Under the pieces are notes generated by a model. It searched no databases, was not told the DNA's origin, and saw nothing but the letters and a program-made list of their open reading frames with translations. From assembly GCA_016708905.1 (NCBI GenBank), contig JADJEV010000003.1:1488001-1552000 (forward strand): DNA of 64,000 bases, read 5' to 3'. A program made the translations under genes and the position numbers. Below are positions 1 to 7,505 of this stretch, in pieces. How positions within the stretch are numbered: position 1 is the stretch's first letter; every line of letters begins with the position of its first letter. This DNA comes from Candidatus Methylophosphatis roskildensis. Its GTDB lineage: Bacteria > Pseudomonadota > Gammaproteobacteria > Burkholderiales > Rhodocyclaceae.

Positions 1-150
1 GAACAGGCCGAGCAGCACGCAGGCGAGCAGCAGTGTCGCGCCCGAGGCCAGCACCGCGACCGCGCGAACGGCGCGCAGCGCACCCGCGCGCAACAGCAGA
101 ATCAGCCCGGCGCCCGCCAGCGGGATTAGAAGCAGTGTGGACAGCAGCAC
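1..150 (-). CDS. N-terminal fragment of a NuoM/MrpD-like membrane subunit (runs off the window)
   Basis: The reverse strand from a GTG at 150 reads a hydrophobic start (MLLSTLLLIPLAGAG..., then LLLRAG and a second hydrophobic stretch from about residue 28). This resembles the first two transmembrane helices of NuoM and related antiporter-like subunits of complex I, Mrp antiporters or bicarbonate-uptake complexes. Only 50 codons are inside the window, so the exact family cannot be settled. No clear Shine-Dalgarno precedes the GTG. It lies downstream of mcl on the same strand after a 395-bp gap, so it is probably a separate transcription unit. Confidence 0.4.
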   Translation of the reverse strand, partial: MLLSTLLLIPLAGAGLILLLRAGALRAVRAVAVLASGATLLLACVLLGLF

Positions 151-545
151 GGCGAGCGGAAGAGAGCAGTTCGAGTTATGGAATCGATCCCGCGCCGAAG
201 CGGCGAGCCGGAATGGGGTCGCGCTGGACTATACTGCCGCGGCTACGCAGTGGCAACCTGAACAAATCGCGAGCGGAGCAGGCAAGGATGAGCCACTTAG
301 AACCTCAGCATTTCGGCGCCATCTTGCGCTGGAGTTCCAGCGATGGAAATTCTAGCGCCAATCGAGCCTCCTGCGAAACTCCAGGATTGGACCCAGGGAT
401 CCCTCAGGAGTGCATGACCAGTTCAGATCGGACTGCGTCCATTCCGCAGGCATCATGGCTTTTGCATCGCGAATTCCATGGCGCCGGAAATCGCCGCCGG
501 CTGATCGTCGTGTTCACCTCTCGCCGGCCGTTCGATGCATCCGGG
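151..545. other. Intergenic region, no supported gene
   Basis: Gap of 395 bp between the NuoM-like fragment and the end of mcl. A 72-codon plus-strand frame at 137-355 has no ribosome binding site or recognisable similarity. I see no clear terminator or promoter. Confidence 0.5.
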
Positions 546-1589
546 TCAGAAGCCATAGAGCTTGGCCAGGTCGGCGTCGCGCTGGGCCACCAGCCTGGCC
601 AGATCCACGATCACCTTGGCCTGCTTCCAGGTTGCGTCGTCCTGCATCTTGCCGTCGATCATCACGGCACCGGCGCCGTCGGGCATGGCTTCGAGGATGC
701 GCTTGGCGAACAGCACCTCCTTCACGTCGGGACTGAACACCTTCTTGGCGATGTCGATCTGGCTCGGGTGCAGCGTCCACGTGCCGGCGCAACCCATCAG
801 GTAGGCGTTGCGGAACTGCGACTCGCAGGCCGCGGGGTCGGAGAAGTCGCCGAACGGACCGTAGAAGGCGCGCAGCCCGGAAGACAGGCACGCATCGACC
901 ATGCGCGAGATGGTGTAGTGCCACAGATCCTGCTGGAAGAACGCGCGTTCGCTCTTGCCTTCCACCGCATCCTCGAGCACGCCGTAGAACGGGTGGCCAC
1001 CCCCCACGCGCGTGGTCTTCATGCCGCGCGAGGCGGCGAGATCGGCCGGACCCAGGCTCATACCGTGCATGCGCGGGCTGGCGCACGCGATATCGTCGAC
1101 GTTCTTCACGCCTTGCGCGGTCTCCAGCAGGGCGTGAATGAGAATCGGCTTGGTCACGCCGTGCTTGGCTTCGAGCTGCGCCAGGATCTGGTCCACATAG
1201 TGGATGTCCCACGGCCCTTCGACCTTGGGTACGATAATGACGTCGAGCTTGTTGCCGACGGCGCCCACGACCTGGATCAGGTCGTCCAGTACCCATGGGC
1301 TGTTGAGTGCGTTGATTCGCGTCCACACCGCGCAGCCGCCGAAATCGGTGCTTTTGGCCACCTCGATGAATCCTGCGCGCGCCGCCTCCTTGGCGTCGAG
1401 CGGAATCGCGTCCTCCAGGTTGCCGCAGAGGACGTCAACCTGCTTGGCCATTTCGGGAATCTTGGCCCGCACCTTGTCCAGGTGCGGCGGGAAAAAATGG
1501 ATCATCCGCTCCGGGCGCACCGGCAGTTCACGCAACGGGGTGGGAGCGCCGATGGCGAGCGGCTTGTAGAAATTGGCGGGCAGTTTCAT
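546..1589 (-). CDS. mcl: L-malyl-CoA / beta-methylmalyl-CoA / citramalyl-CoA lyase
   Basis: HpcH/HpaI (CitE-like) aldolase-lyase family, 347 aa. In the 3-hydroxypropionate bi-cycle of Chloroflexus this Mg2+-dependent cytosolic enzyme cleaves malyl-CoA to acetyl-CoA and glyoxylate. It also condenses glyoxylate with propionyl-CoA and cleaves citramalyl-CoA to pyruvate and acetyl-CoA. Supporting stretches are LAIGAP, GNLEDAIP (acidic metal-site region), VPKVEGPWDIH, SLGPADLAASRGMKTTRVGG and KMQDDATWKQAK, all closely matching the Chloroflexus Mcl type as I remember it. The start at 1589 is preceded by GAGGAGA at good spacing; an in-frame ATG at 1610 is less likely. It is last in the order smtA-smtB-mcl, 127 bp after smtB. 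A dedicated citramalyl-CoA lyase is the alternative. Confidence 0.9.
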   Translation of the reverse strand: MKLPANFYKPLAIGAPTPLRELPVRPERMIHFFPPHLDKVRAKIPEMAKQVDVLCGNLEDAIPLDAKEAARAGFIEVAKSTDFGGCAVWTRINALNSPWVLDDLIQVVGAVGNKLDVIIVPKVEGPWDIHYVDQILAQLEAKHGVTKPILIHALLETAQGVKNVDDIACASPRMHGMSLGPADLAASRGMKTTRVGGGHPFYGVLEDAVEGKSERAFFQQDLWHYTISRMVDACLSSGLRAFYGPFGDFSDPAACESQFRNAYLMGCAGTWTLHPSQIDIAKKVFSPDVKEVLFAKRILEAMPDGAGAVMIDGKMQDDATWKQAKVIVDLARLVAQRDADLAKLYGF

Positions 1590-1716
1590 GGTCTTTCTCC
1601 TCGAAAACACAGGCTCATTGTTACAGGCTCATATCGATCCGGGGTCCGGCCTGCGATGGGTCGTCCGCGCTTGCGGAGGAATGCTGGCGAGCCGGACACA
1701 CAAGCCGAAATCCGAA

Positions 1717-2934
1717 TTAGATGACATGCTGGTTGCGCAGTTCGCCGATCTCGTCATCGCTGATGCCGAGCATGTCCCTGAGGATCTCCTCGGTGTGCTC
1801 GCCCAGCCGGGGTCCCAGGTGCTTGATGCGTCCGGGCGTCCTGGACAGACGCGGCACCACGTTGGGCACCATGATCGTATCGCCGGTTTGCACGTCGTCG
1901 ATGGCGACCATGTTGCGGCGGGCGTGGAACTGGCGATCGCCGAAAATGTCGGCGATGTTGTTCAGCGGGCCGGCGGGGGCGCGGCTGTCGAAGCACTTCT
2001 GCAGCACCTGCTCGCGCGGCAGCGATCCGCACCAGTCGCGCACGATCTCGTTGACGTCGCTGCGATTCTCGAGCCGCGTCTTCTGCTCGCCGTACAGGCT
2101 CGACGACGCGAGTTCCGGGCGACCCATGGCGTCGGCCAGGCGAGAAAACAGCTTGTCGGTCGTGCACGCGATTGCGACCCACTTGCCGTCCTGCGTCGGG
2201 AAATGACCGTAGGGGCAGGCACTTTCGATGTGCGGTCCGTGGCGCTCGCGTACCGCGCCGTACATGGCGAAGGCGGGTGCAAGTTCGTCGGTGCAGCGGA
2301 ACACCGATTCGTACAGTGCTACGTCAATGTACTGGCCGCGCCCGGTCTTCTCACGGTAGCGCAAGGCCATCAACACGCCGATGCAGCCATAAAGCCCCGA
2401 CAGGTAATCGCCCAGCGTGGTCGAACCGGGCGTCACCGGCGTACCCTTGGGCATGCCGGCGAGATAAGACAAGCCGCCCACGGCATGGGCGATCCGGGCG
2501 AAGCCGGGGCGGTCCTTGTAGGGCCCGGTCTGGCCATAGCCGGTGACCCGCAGCATGATAAGCCCGGGGTTGATCTTGCTCAGCACATCCCACCCCAGTC
2601 CCCATTTCTCCAGCGTACCGGGGCGGAAGTTCTCGCACAGGATGTCGCCCTGCTCGACCAGTCGCTTGAACAGCGCCACGCCTTCCTTGCGGTGCAGGTC
2701 GATGGTGACCGATTTCTTGTTGCGCGCCTCGCTCATCCAGGTCAGCGTGTCGCCGCGTTGGGTGGCGGTGCCGAACCGCCGGCAGGCATCGCCACCCACC
2801 GGATGCTCGACCTTCAGCACCTCGGCGCCGAACTCGCCCAGGATCGTCGCGCAGTACGGGGCGGCAATGACGGTGGCGACATCGACGACCCGGATGCCGG
2901 AAAGCGGCAGCACTTCGTTGCTGTCTTCACTCAT
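1717..2934 (-). CDS. smtB: Succinyl-CoA:(S)-malate CoA-transferase, subunit SmtB-like
   Basis: Family III (CaiB/BaiF) CoA-transferase, 405 aa, the same length as Chloroflexus SmtB. It should move CoA from succinyl-CoA to malate (or citramalate) to make the substrate of Mcl. Family landmarks are GIRVVDVATVIAAPYC at residues 12-27, EFGAEVLKVEHP, ENFRPGTLEKWGLG (with the region of the catalytic Asp following), GYGQTGPY and GGLSYLAGMPKG. The paralogue smtA lies directly upstream with an 11-bp gap, as expected for the two-gene SmtAB enzyme. The start is the ATG at 2934, which aligns with the family N-terminus. Other family III CoA-transferases cannot be told apart by eye, but pairing with mcl and meh makes SmtB the best call. 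Confidence 0.82.
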   Translation of the reverse strand: MSEDSNEVLPLSGIRVVDVATVIAAPYCATILGEFGAEVLKVEHPVGGDACRRFGTATQRGDTLTWMSEARNKKSVTIDLHRKEGVALFKRLVEQGDILCENFRPGTLEKWGLGWDVLSKINPGLIMLRVTGYGQTGPYKDRPGFARIAHAVGGLSYLAGMPKGTPVTPGSTTLGDYLSGLYGCIGVLMALRYREKTGRGQYIDVALYESVFRCTDELAPAFAMYGAVRERHGPHIESACPYGHFPTQDGKWVAIACTTDKLFSRLADAMGRPELASSSLYGEQKTRLENRSDVNEIVRDWCGSLPREQVLQKCFDSRAPAGPLNNIADIFGDRQFHARRNMVAIDDVQTGDTIMVPNVVPRLSRTPGRIKHLGPRLGEHTEEILRDMLGISDDEIGELRNQHVI

Positions 2935-2945
2935 GGGTTTCTCGA

Positions 2946-4184
2946 TCAAATGATCTTGCGCTGGCGCAGTTCCGCGATCTGACCAGCCGACAGATCGAGC
3001 AACTCGCGCATGACTTCGTAGGTGGCGTTGCCTAGCGGCGGGCCGAGATTGCTGATGCGACCGGGAGTCTCCGAAAGCTTGGGTACGACGCCGGGCACCG
3101 CCACCTCGCCGCACCCCTCTTCCTGCACGCGGACGAGCATTTCCCGGGCAAGGTAGTGCTCATCGTCGAAGATGTCGGCGATGCTGTTGAGCTTGCCGAT
3201 CGGAACCTCCGAGCCGATGCAGCGCTCCATAACCTGGTCGCGGGTCAGCGAGCCGACCCATTCGCCGACGATGCGATTGACTTCGCCGCCTGCCGCCAGC
3301 CGTTTGCCCTGCTCGCCGAACAGGCTGCTTGAGGAGAGTTCGGGCCGCTCCATGGCATCGGTAAGGCGCTCGAACATCTTGTCGGTGGTGCAGGCGATTG
3401 CGACCCATTTCTCGTCCCGCGTGCGGAAGTGGCCGTGCGGTACTGCCATCACGGTGCCAGCGCCCTCTCGTTCGCGCACCTTGCCGAACAGCGCATAGGC
3501 CGCTGCCATCTCGTCCATCTGGCGGAACACCGCCTCGTAGATCGCGATGTCGACGATCTGGCCCTCGCCCGTCTTCTCCCTGTGGCGCAGCGCGAGCATC
3601 ACGCCGATGGCGCCGTAGAGGCTGGACATGTAGTCGCCGAGCGGCGCCGTGCCCGGGACCACCGGCGTCTCGCCGGGAAAACCGGCGAGATAGGACAGGC
3701 CACCAACGGCGTGGGCGATGTGGGCGAAGCCGGATCGTCGGCGGTAGGGCCCGGTCTGGCCGTAGCCGGACACGCGCAACATCACCAACCCCGGATTTGC
3801 CTCGCTCAGAACCTTCCAGCCCAGACCCCACTCTTCCATTGTGCCGGGACGGAAGTTTTCCACCAGCACATCCGATTTGGCCACCAGGCGAACGAACAAG
3901 TCGACGCCTTTGGGCTGTCGCAGGTCGATGGTGACGGACTTCTTGTTGCGCCCCTCGGACAGCCACGCCAGGGTGGCATCGTGGCGCGTGGTGGCGGTGC
4001 CAAAGCGGCGCATCGGATCACCGGCGATCGGGTACTCGACCTTGAGCACCTCCGCCCCAAACTCGCCCATTATGGATGCGGCATAGGGTCCGGCGAGAAA
4101 GGTACCCACGTCGATGACACGAACCCCGGTCATCGGCAGATCCTTCGGCGTAACCCCGCCGGCATCGGCCGCTTCTTCTTCCAC
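2946..4184 (-). CDS. smtA: Succinyl-CoA:(S)-malate CoA-transferase, subunit SmtA-like
   Basis: Second family III CoA-transferase, 412 aa, a clear paralogue of smtB: GVRVIDVGTFLAGPYAAS, EFGAEVLKVEYP, ENFRPGTMEEWGLGWKVL, RVSGYGQTGPYRRRSGFAHI. It probably forms a complex with SmtB. I chose the GTG at 4184 because GGGGAGAGGG sits just upstream and the resulting N-terminus is only slightly longer than that of SmtB. The alternative ATG at 4133 starts immediately before the conserved GVRVID, and the open frame to 4628 has no family similarity. First gene of smtA-smtB-mcl, divergent from meh. Confidence 0.78.
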   Translation of the reverse strand: MEEEAADAGGVTPKDLPMTGVRVIDVGTFLAGPYAASIMGEFGAEVLKVEYPIAGDPMRRFGTATTRHDATLAWLSEGRNKKSVTIDLRQPKGVDLFVRLVAKSDVLVENFRPGTMEEWGLGWKVLSEANPGLVMLRVSGYGQTGPYRRRSGFAHIAHAVGGLSYLAGFPGETPVVPGTAPLGDYMSSLYGAIGVMLALRHREKTGEGQIVDIAIYEAVFRQMDEMAAAYALFGKVREREGAGTVMAVPHGHFRTRDEKWVAIACTTDKMFERLTDAMERPELSSSSLFGEQGKRLAAGGEVNRIVGEWVGSLTRDQVMERCIGSEVPIGKLNSIADIFDDEHYLAREMLVRVQEEGCGEVAVPGVVPKLSETPGRISNLGPPLGNATYEVMRELLDLSAGQIAELRQRKII

Positions 4185-4442
4185 TCTACCCTCTCCCCAC
4201 TGTCGCGTTGGCTCGTCGATACCCCGGAACTCAAGCTCGGGCCGGCAGCCCGGCGCCGATGCGGTCCGCGCGGTTCGAAAGCGAGCGGCTCGGATCATCG
4301 GCCAGACCTTATAATTCACGCCATCAGGATTCCGGTCATCAATGCACGCTCGAGCGCAGCGTACGACGGCATCCGATGTACGAAACCATGATACGCCAAA
4401 GGTCAGTAAGCCTGCGGTTGTCATCGAACACGAGAGGTCTGG

Positions 4443-4634
4443 ATGAAGGTGTCGAGCGGTACGGGTAAACTTGAAACCGCAGCGTTTGTCGCGGATCTCC
4501 TGTGCGCAATGACATTGGCGCGGCAGAGCCCCGACCTGATCGGCTTCGATCCGATCGACCGCAGGCGGAACGCGCTGCGCTTGCCGATCACTCGCGACGC
4601 TCGTGAGATATCCGGGCCAAGACCGCAATCATGA
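4443..4634 (+). CDS. Possible small protein translationally coupled to meh
   Basis: A 63-codon frame starts with ATG at 4443 after GAGGTCTGG and ends at 4634, overlapping the meh start by ATGA, which suggests translational coupling. The product starts MKVSSGTGKLETAAFVADLL and contains DLIGFDPIDRRRNALRLPIT. I do not recognise a family. Codon use looks ordinary for this genome. It could be a leader ORF, the remnant of a longer gene, or chance. The rest of the 446-bp smtA-meh divergent region (4185-4442) shows nothing else I can name, though it must hold both promoters. Confidence 0.3.
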   Translation: MKVSSGTGKLETAAFVADLLCAMTLARQSPDLIGFDPIDRRRNALRLPITRDAREISGPRPQS

Positions 4635-5473
4635 CGGTCGACTACAGTGCATGGGTCGGCGCGACCGAGACTGCTGAGGACACGATCAGCCTCGCCCCGG
4701 CGCTCGCCGCCGCCGCTACCTTCGACGACGCCGCGACGGTGTTCGCCGCCGGTTCCCCGCTCCCGCCGCTGTGGCACTGGTTCTATTTCCTGCCGCGAGC
4801 GCCACAGTCGCGGCTGGGTGCCGACGGACACCCGCAGCGCGGCGGATTCATGCCGCCGATCGAGCTGCCGCGGCGCATGTTCGCCGGCGGACGGCTGCGC
4901 TTCCTCCATCCGCTTGTCATCGGCAAACCGGCGACGCGCAGCGCGACAATCCGCGACGTGTCGCAGAAGGACGGCAAGACCGGCACCTTGGCCTTCGTCA
5001 CCGTCGGCTACGTGATTTCGCAGGACGGCCGCGTTTGCATCGAGGAGGAACAGGACATCGTCTACCGCGAACCGGGCGGACCGCTGCCCGCACCGCAGCC
5101 GCGCGATCTGCCGCCTGCGCCCGCGAGCTCCTGGACGCGCACGATCATGCCCGATCCGACGCTGCTGTTCCGCTTCTCGGCGCTGACCTTCAATGCCCAC
5201 CGCATCCACTACGATCGCGACTATGCAACCGGGGTCGAAGGCTATCCGGGCCTGGTGGTGCATGGGCCGCTGACCGCGATGCTGCTGATGGAACTGGTTC
5301 GGCTGAACGCGCGACGGCCGGTGACCGCCTATACCTTCCGCGGTCAGGCTCCCCTGTTCGATCTGGCGCCGTTCCGGCTGGTCGGAACGCCAGACGCGGG
5401 AAATGCGGTGCAACTGGAAGCCCAGGGGCCGGACGGCAGGACGGCGTTCACCGCCAGCGCAGAACTCGATTGA
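4631..5473 (+). CDS. meh: Mesaconyl-C4-CoA hydratase (MaoC-like)
   Basis: 280-aa hot-dog-fold hydratase of the Meh/FAS1-MaoC type. In the 3-HP bi-cycle it hydrates mesaconyl-C4-CoA to (S)-citramalyl-CoA, the substrate of Mcl. Family features are PPLWHWFYFLP (residues 43-53), GGFMPPIELPRRMFAGGRL, RSATIRDVSQKDGKTGTLAFVTV, EEEQDIVYRE, and a second hot-dog half with DPTLLFRFSALTFNAHRIHYDRDYA plus YPGLVVHGPLTAMLL, which carries the catalytic His/Asp pair. It is divergent from smtA-smtB-mcl. Relatives act on itaconyl-CoA in itaconate breakdown, so substrate preference is inferred from context. Confidence 0.85.
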   Translation: MTVDYSAWVGATETAEDTISLAPALAAAATFDDAATVFAAGSPLPPLWHWFYFLPRAPQSRLGADGHPQRGGFMPPIELPRRMFAGGRLRFLHPLVIGKPATRSATIRDVSQKDGKTGTLAFVTVGYVISQDGRVCIEEEQDIVYREPGGPLPAPQPRDLPPAPASSWTRTIMPDPTLLFRFSALTFNAHRIHYDRDYATGVEGYPGLVVHGPLTAMLLMELVRLNARRPVTAYTFRGQAPLFDLAPFRLVGTPDAGNAVQLEAQGPDGRTAFTASAELD

Positions 5474-5504
5474 GCGCTTTGAATCGATCCGCGGCGCGAT
5501 TGGC

Positions 5505-5529
5505 GTTATCCACAGAAACTGTGGATAAC
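5505..5529. promoter_or_regulatory. Perfect hairpin made of two inverted DnaA boxes
   Basis: TTATCCACA at 5506-5514 faces TGTGGATAA at 5520-5528, giving an 11-bp perfect stem with an AAA loop. Both arms match the canonical DnaA box exactly. It lies between the convergent ends of meh and the UPF0210 gene. No T-run follows in either direction, so an intrinsic terminator is less likely than a DnaA-binding site or chance. Confidence 0.55.
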
Positions 5530-5674
5530 TCGCAACAAAACTGAAACAAATCCTGCCTGAGTAACGGCTTGCTCGCATGCCCGCATTTCGGGCGGATGAC
5601 GCAATCCCGATGCAGACGCCTTGCCTGCACAAGCGGCGTCGCTCGCTACGCGCGACGCCACCATCGATTGCCCG

Positions 5675-7045
5675 TCAGTTATTCAAGGCCTGCAGCGGCG
5701 CCGGAATGCGGCCGCCGCGCGTGATGAATCGTGCGCAGGACATCGTATTGACCGGCATGATCGGCGCGCGTCCGAGCAAACCGCCGAATTCAACAGAATC
5801 CCCGACCGACTTGCCTGGCACCGGAATCACCCGGACCGCCGTGGTCTTGCGGTTGATCATGCCGATGGCAGCCTCGTCGGCAATGATGCCGCTGATGGTC
5901 TCGGCCGATGTGTCGCCGGGGATGGCAATCATGTCGAGACCGACCGAGCACACGCAGGTCATCGCTTCGAGCTTGTCGAAGCTCAAGACGCCGAGTTCGG
6001 CGGCCTCGATCATGCCGATGTCTTCGCTGACCGGAATGAAGGCGCCGGACAGCCCGCCGACCTGGGTCGAGGCCATCGCCCCGCCCTTCTTCACGGCGTC
6101 GTTGAGCATCGCCAGCGCCGCTGTCGAGCCGTGGGTGCCGACGCGTTCCAGCCCCATCTCTTCGAGGATCCGGGCCACACTGTCGCCCTGCGCCGGCGTC
6201 GGCGCCAGCGACAGATCGACGATGCCGAAGGGCACGCCGAGTTTCTCGGAAGCGACGCGCCCGGCGAGTTCGCCCATGCGGGTGACCTTGAAGGCCGTGC
6301 GCTTGATGATGGACGCGAGTTCGCCGAAGTCGGCGTCGGGCTGTTGCTCGATTGCGCGCAGCACGACACCCGGTCCGCTGACGCCGACATTGATGACGCA
6401 CTCGGGCTCGCCCACGCCGTGGAAAGCGCCCGCCATGAACGGATTGTCCTCGACCGCATTGCAGAAGACCACCAGCTTGGCGCAGCCGATGCCGCCCTCT
6501 GCCGCTGTCTTCTCCGCTGCCTGCTTGATCACACGGCCCATCTGCGCGACGGCGTCCATGTTGATGCCGGCCTTGGTGGTTGCGACATTGACCGAGGCAC
6601 ACACGCGCCGGGTGCTCGCCAGCGCTTCGGGAATCGAGGCAATCAGCGCGCGGTCACCGCGCGTGTAACCTTTCTGTACCAGGGCGGAGAAACCGCCGAT
6701 GAAATTGACCCCGACTTCTCTCGCCGCACGGTCGAGGTAGGTCGCCATCAGGGTGTAGTCATCGGCATCCGAGCGCTCCGCCACCATGGCTATCGGGGTG
6801 ACCGAGATGCGCTTGTTGATAATCGGCACGCCGTAGTCGCGCTCGATCTCCTCGCCGACCTTGACCAGCCGGGCAGCGAGGCGGCAGATTTTGTCGTAGG
6901 CCAGCGTGGCCGAGGTCTCGAGGTCAGCATCGGCGCAGTCGCGCAGGCTGATGCCCATGGTGATGGTTCGGATGTCCAGATTTTCCATCTGAACCATGCG
7001 GATGGTTTCGAGAATTTCCTCGGGCTGGAAGTGCAGTCTGGACAT
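5675..7045 (-). CDS. UPF0210 (PFL/DUF711) family protein
   Basis: 456-aa cytosolic protein of the UPF0210 family, whose biochemical role is not established. The N-terminus EEILETIRMVQMENLDIRTI followed by TMGISLRDCAD is the family signature, and INKRISVTPIAM, GGFSALVQKGYTRGD, VNVATTKAGINMDAV and GVSGPGVVLRAIE are typical of it. The start at 7045 agrees with the family N-terminus. It is 12 bp downstream of an ACT-domain gene; the two families are commonly adjacent, which suggests the ACT protein senses a small ligand for this partner. Confidence 0.88.
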   Translation of the reverse strand: MSRLHFQPEEILETIRMVQMENLDIRTITMGISLRDCADADLETSATLAYDKICRLAARLVKVGEEIERDYGVPIINKRISVTPIAMVAERSDADDYTLMATYLDRAAREVGVNFIGGFSALVQKGYTRGDRALIASIPEALASTRRVCASVNVATTKAGINMDAVAQMGRVIKQAAEKTAAEGGIGCAKLVVFCNAVEDNPFMAGAFHGVGEPECVINVGVSGPGVVLRAIEQQPDADFGELASIIKRTAFKVTRMGELAGRVASEKLGVPFGIVDLSLAPTPAQGDSVARILEEMGLERVGTHGSTAALAMLNDAVKKGGAMASTQVGGLSGAFIPVSEDIGMIEAAELGVLSFDKLEAMTCVCSVGLDMIAIPGDTSAETISGIIADEAAIGMINRKTTAVRVIPVPGKSVGDSVEFGGLLGRAPIMPVNTMSCARFITRGGRIPAPLQALNN

Positions 7046-7057
7046 GGCAGCGGCCGC

Positions 7058-7342
7058 TCAGAGTCGATGCATGTAGCGGAACACGTCTTCCTGCTGGGCA
7101 TCGATGCGCACACCCAGTTCGTTGCCTTTCTGATCGAGCAGACGCTTGAGTTCCTCGAAGGAAACGCCAGCCTTTTCCAGATCGACCATCATGATCATGC
7201 TGAAGCAGTCCTGCATGACGGTCTGCGAGATGTCGAGGATATTGGCGCCAGCCTGCGCGAGGACCGCGGACACGCTGGCAATGATGCCGACCTTGTCCTG
7301 ACCGATGACGCTGACGATGATGCGGGTGGATTGCGCGGTCAT
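7058..7342 (-). CDS. ACT-domain protein, UPF0237 family
   Basis: 94-aa stand-alone ACT domain: IIVSVIGQDKVGIIASVSAVLAQ is the first strand and helix, followed by GANILDISQTVMQDCFSMIM and VSFEELKRLLDQKGNELGV. ACT domains bind amino acids or other small ligands as dimers. The start (ATG at 7342, GGAA upstream) gives the usual UPF0237 length; the open frame upstream to 7645 has no similarity. It is first of the pair with the UPF0210 gene. Ligand unknown. Confidence 0.85.
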   Translation of the reverse strand: MTAQSTRIIVSVIGQDKVGIIASVSAVLAQAGANILDISQTVMQDCFSMIMMVDLEKAGVSFEELKRLLDQKGNELGVRIDAQQEDVFRYMHRL

Positions 7343-7505
7343 TTCCGTGGCTGCCCGTTCTCTGGTTTCTGGGGAGACCGGCCGAATTGATGCCGGATGG
7401 CGCAATTGTGCCACTGCTTGCGGAATCTGCTCGCGCGGTGGAACACTCCCGCTCCCGATCGGGTTCTGCGAGAATCGGCGGTCGTGACCTGGTCGGAAAA
7501 ACAAC

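Noticed and set aside
137..355. 72-codon plus-strand frame near the window start
   Set aside because: No ribosome site or similarity, and it overlaps the NuoM-like fragment on the other strand.
33..1724. 563-codon open frame on the plus strand across mcl
   Set aside because: Antisense to mcl, with no family similarity and a composition typical of the complement of a GC-rich gene.
1573..2982. 469-codon plus-strand frame opposite smtB
   Set aside because: Antisense shadow of smtB; the minus strand carries all CoA-transferase motifs.
5505..5529. Intrinsic terminator reading of the DnaA-box hairpin
   Set aside because: Stem is AT/GC mixed and neither side is followed by a T-run, so I listed it as a regulatory hairpin instead.
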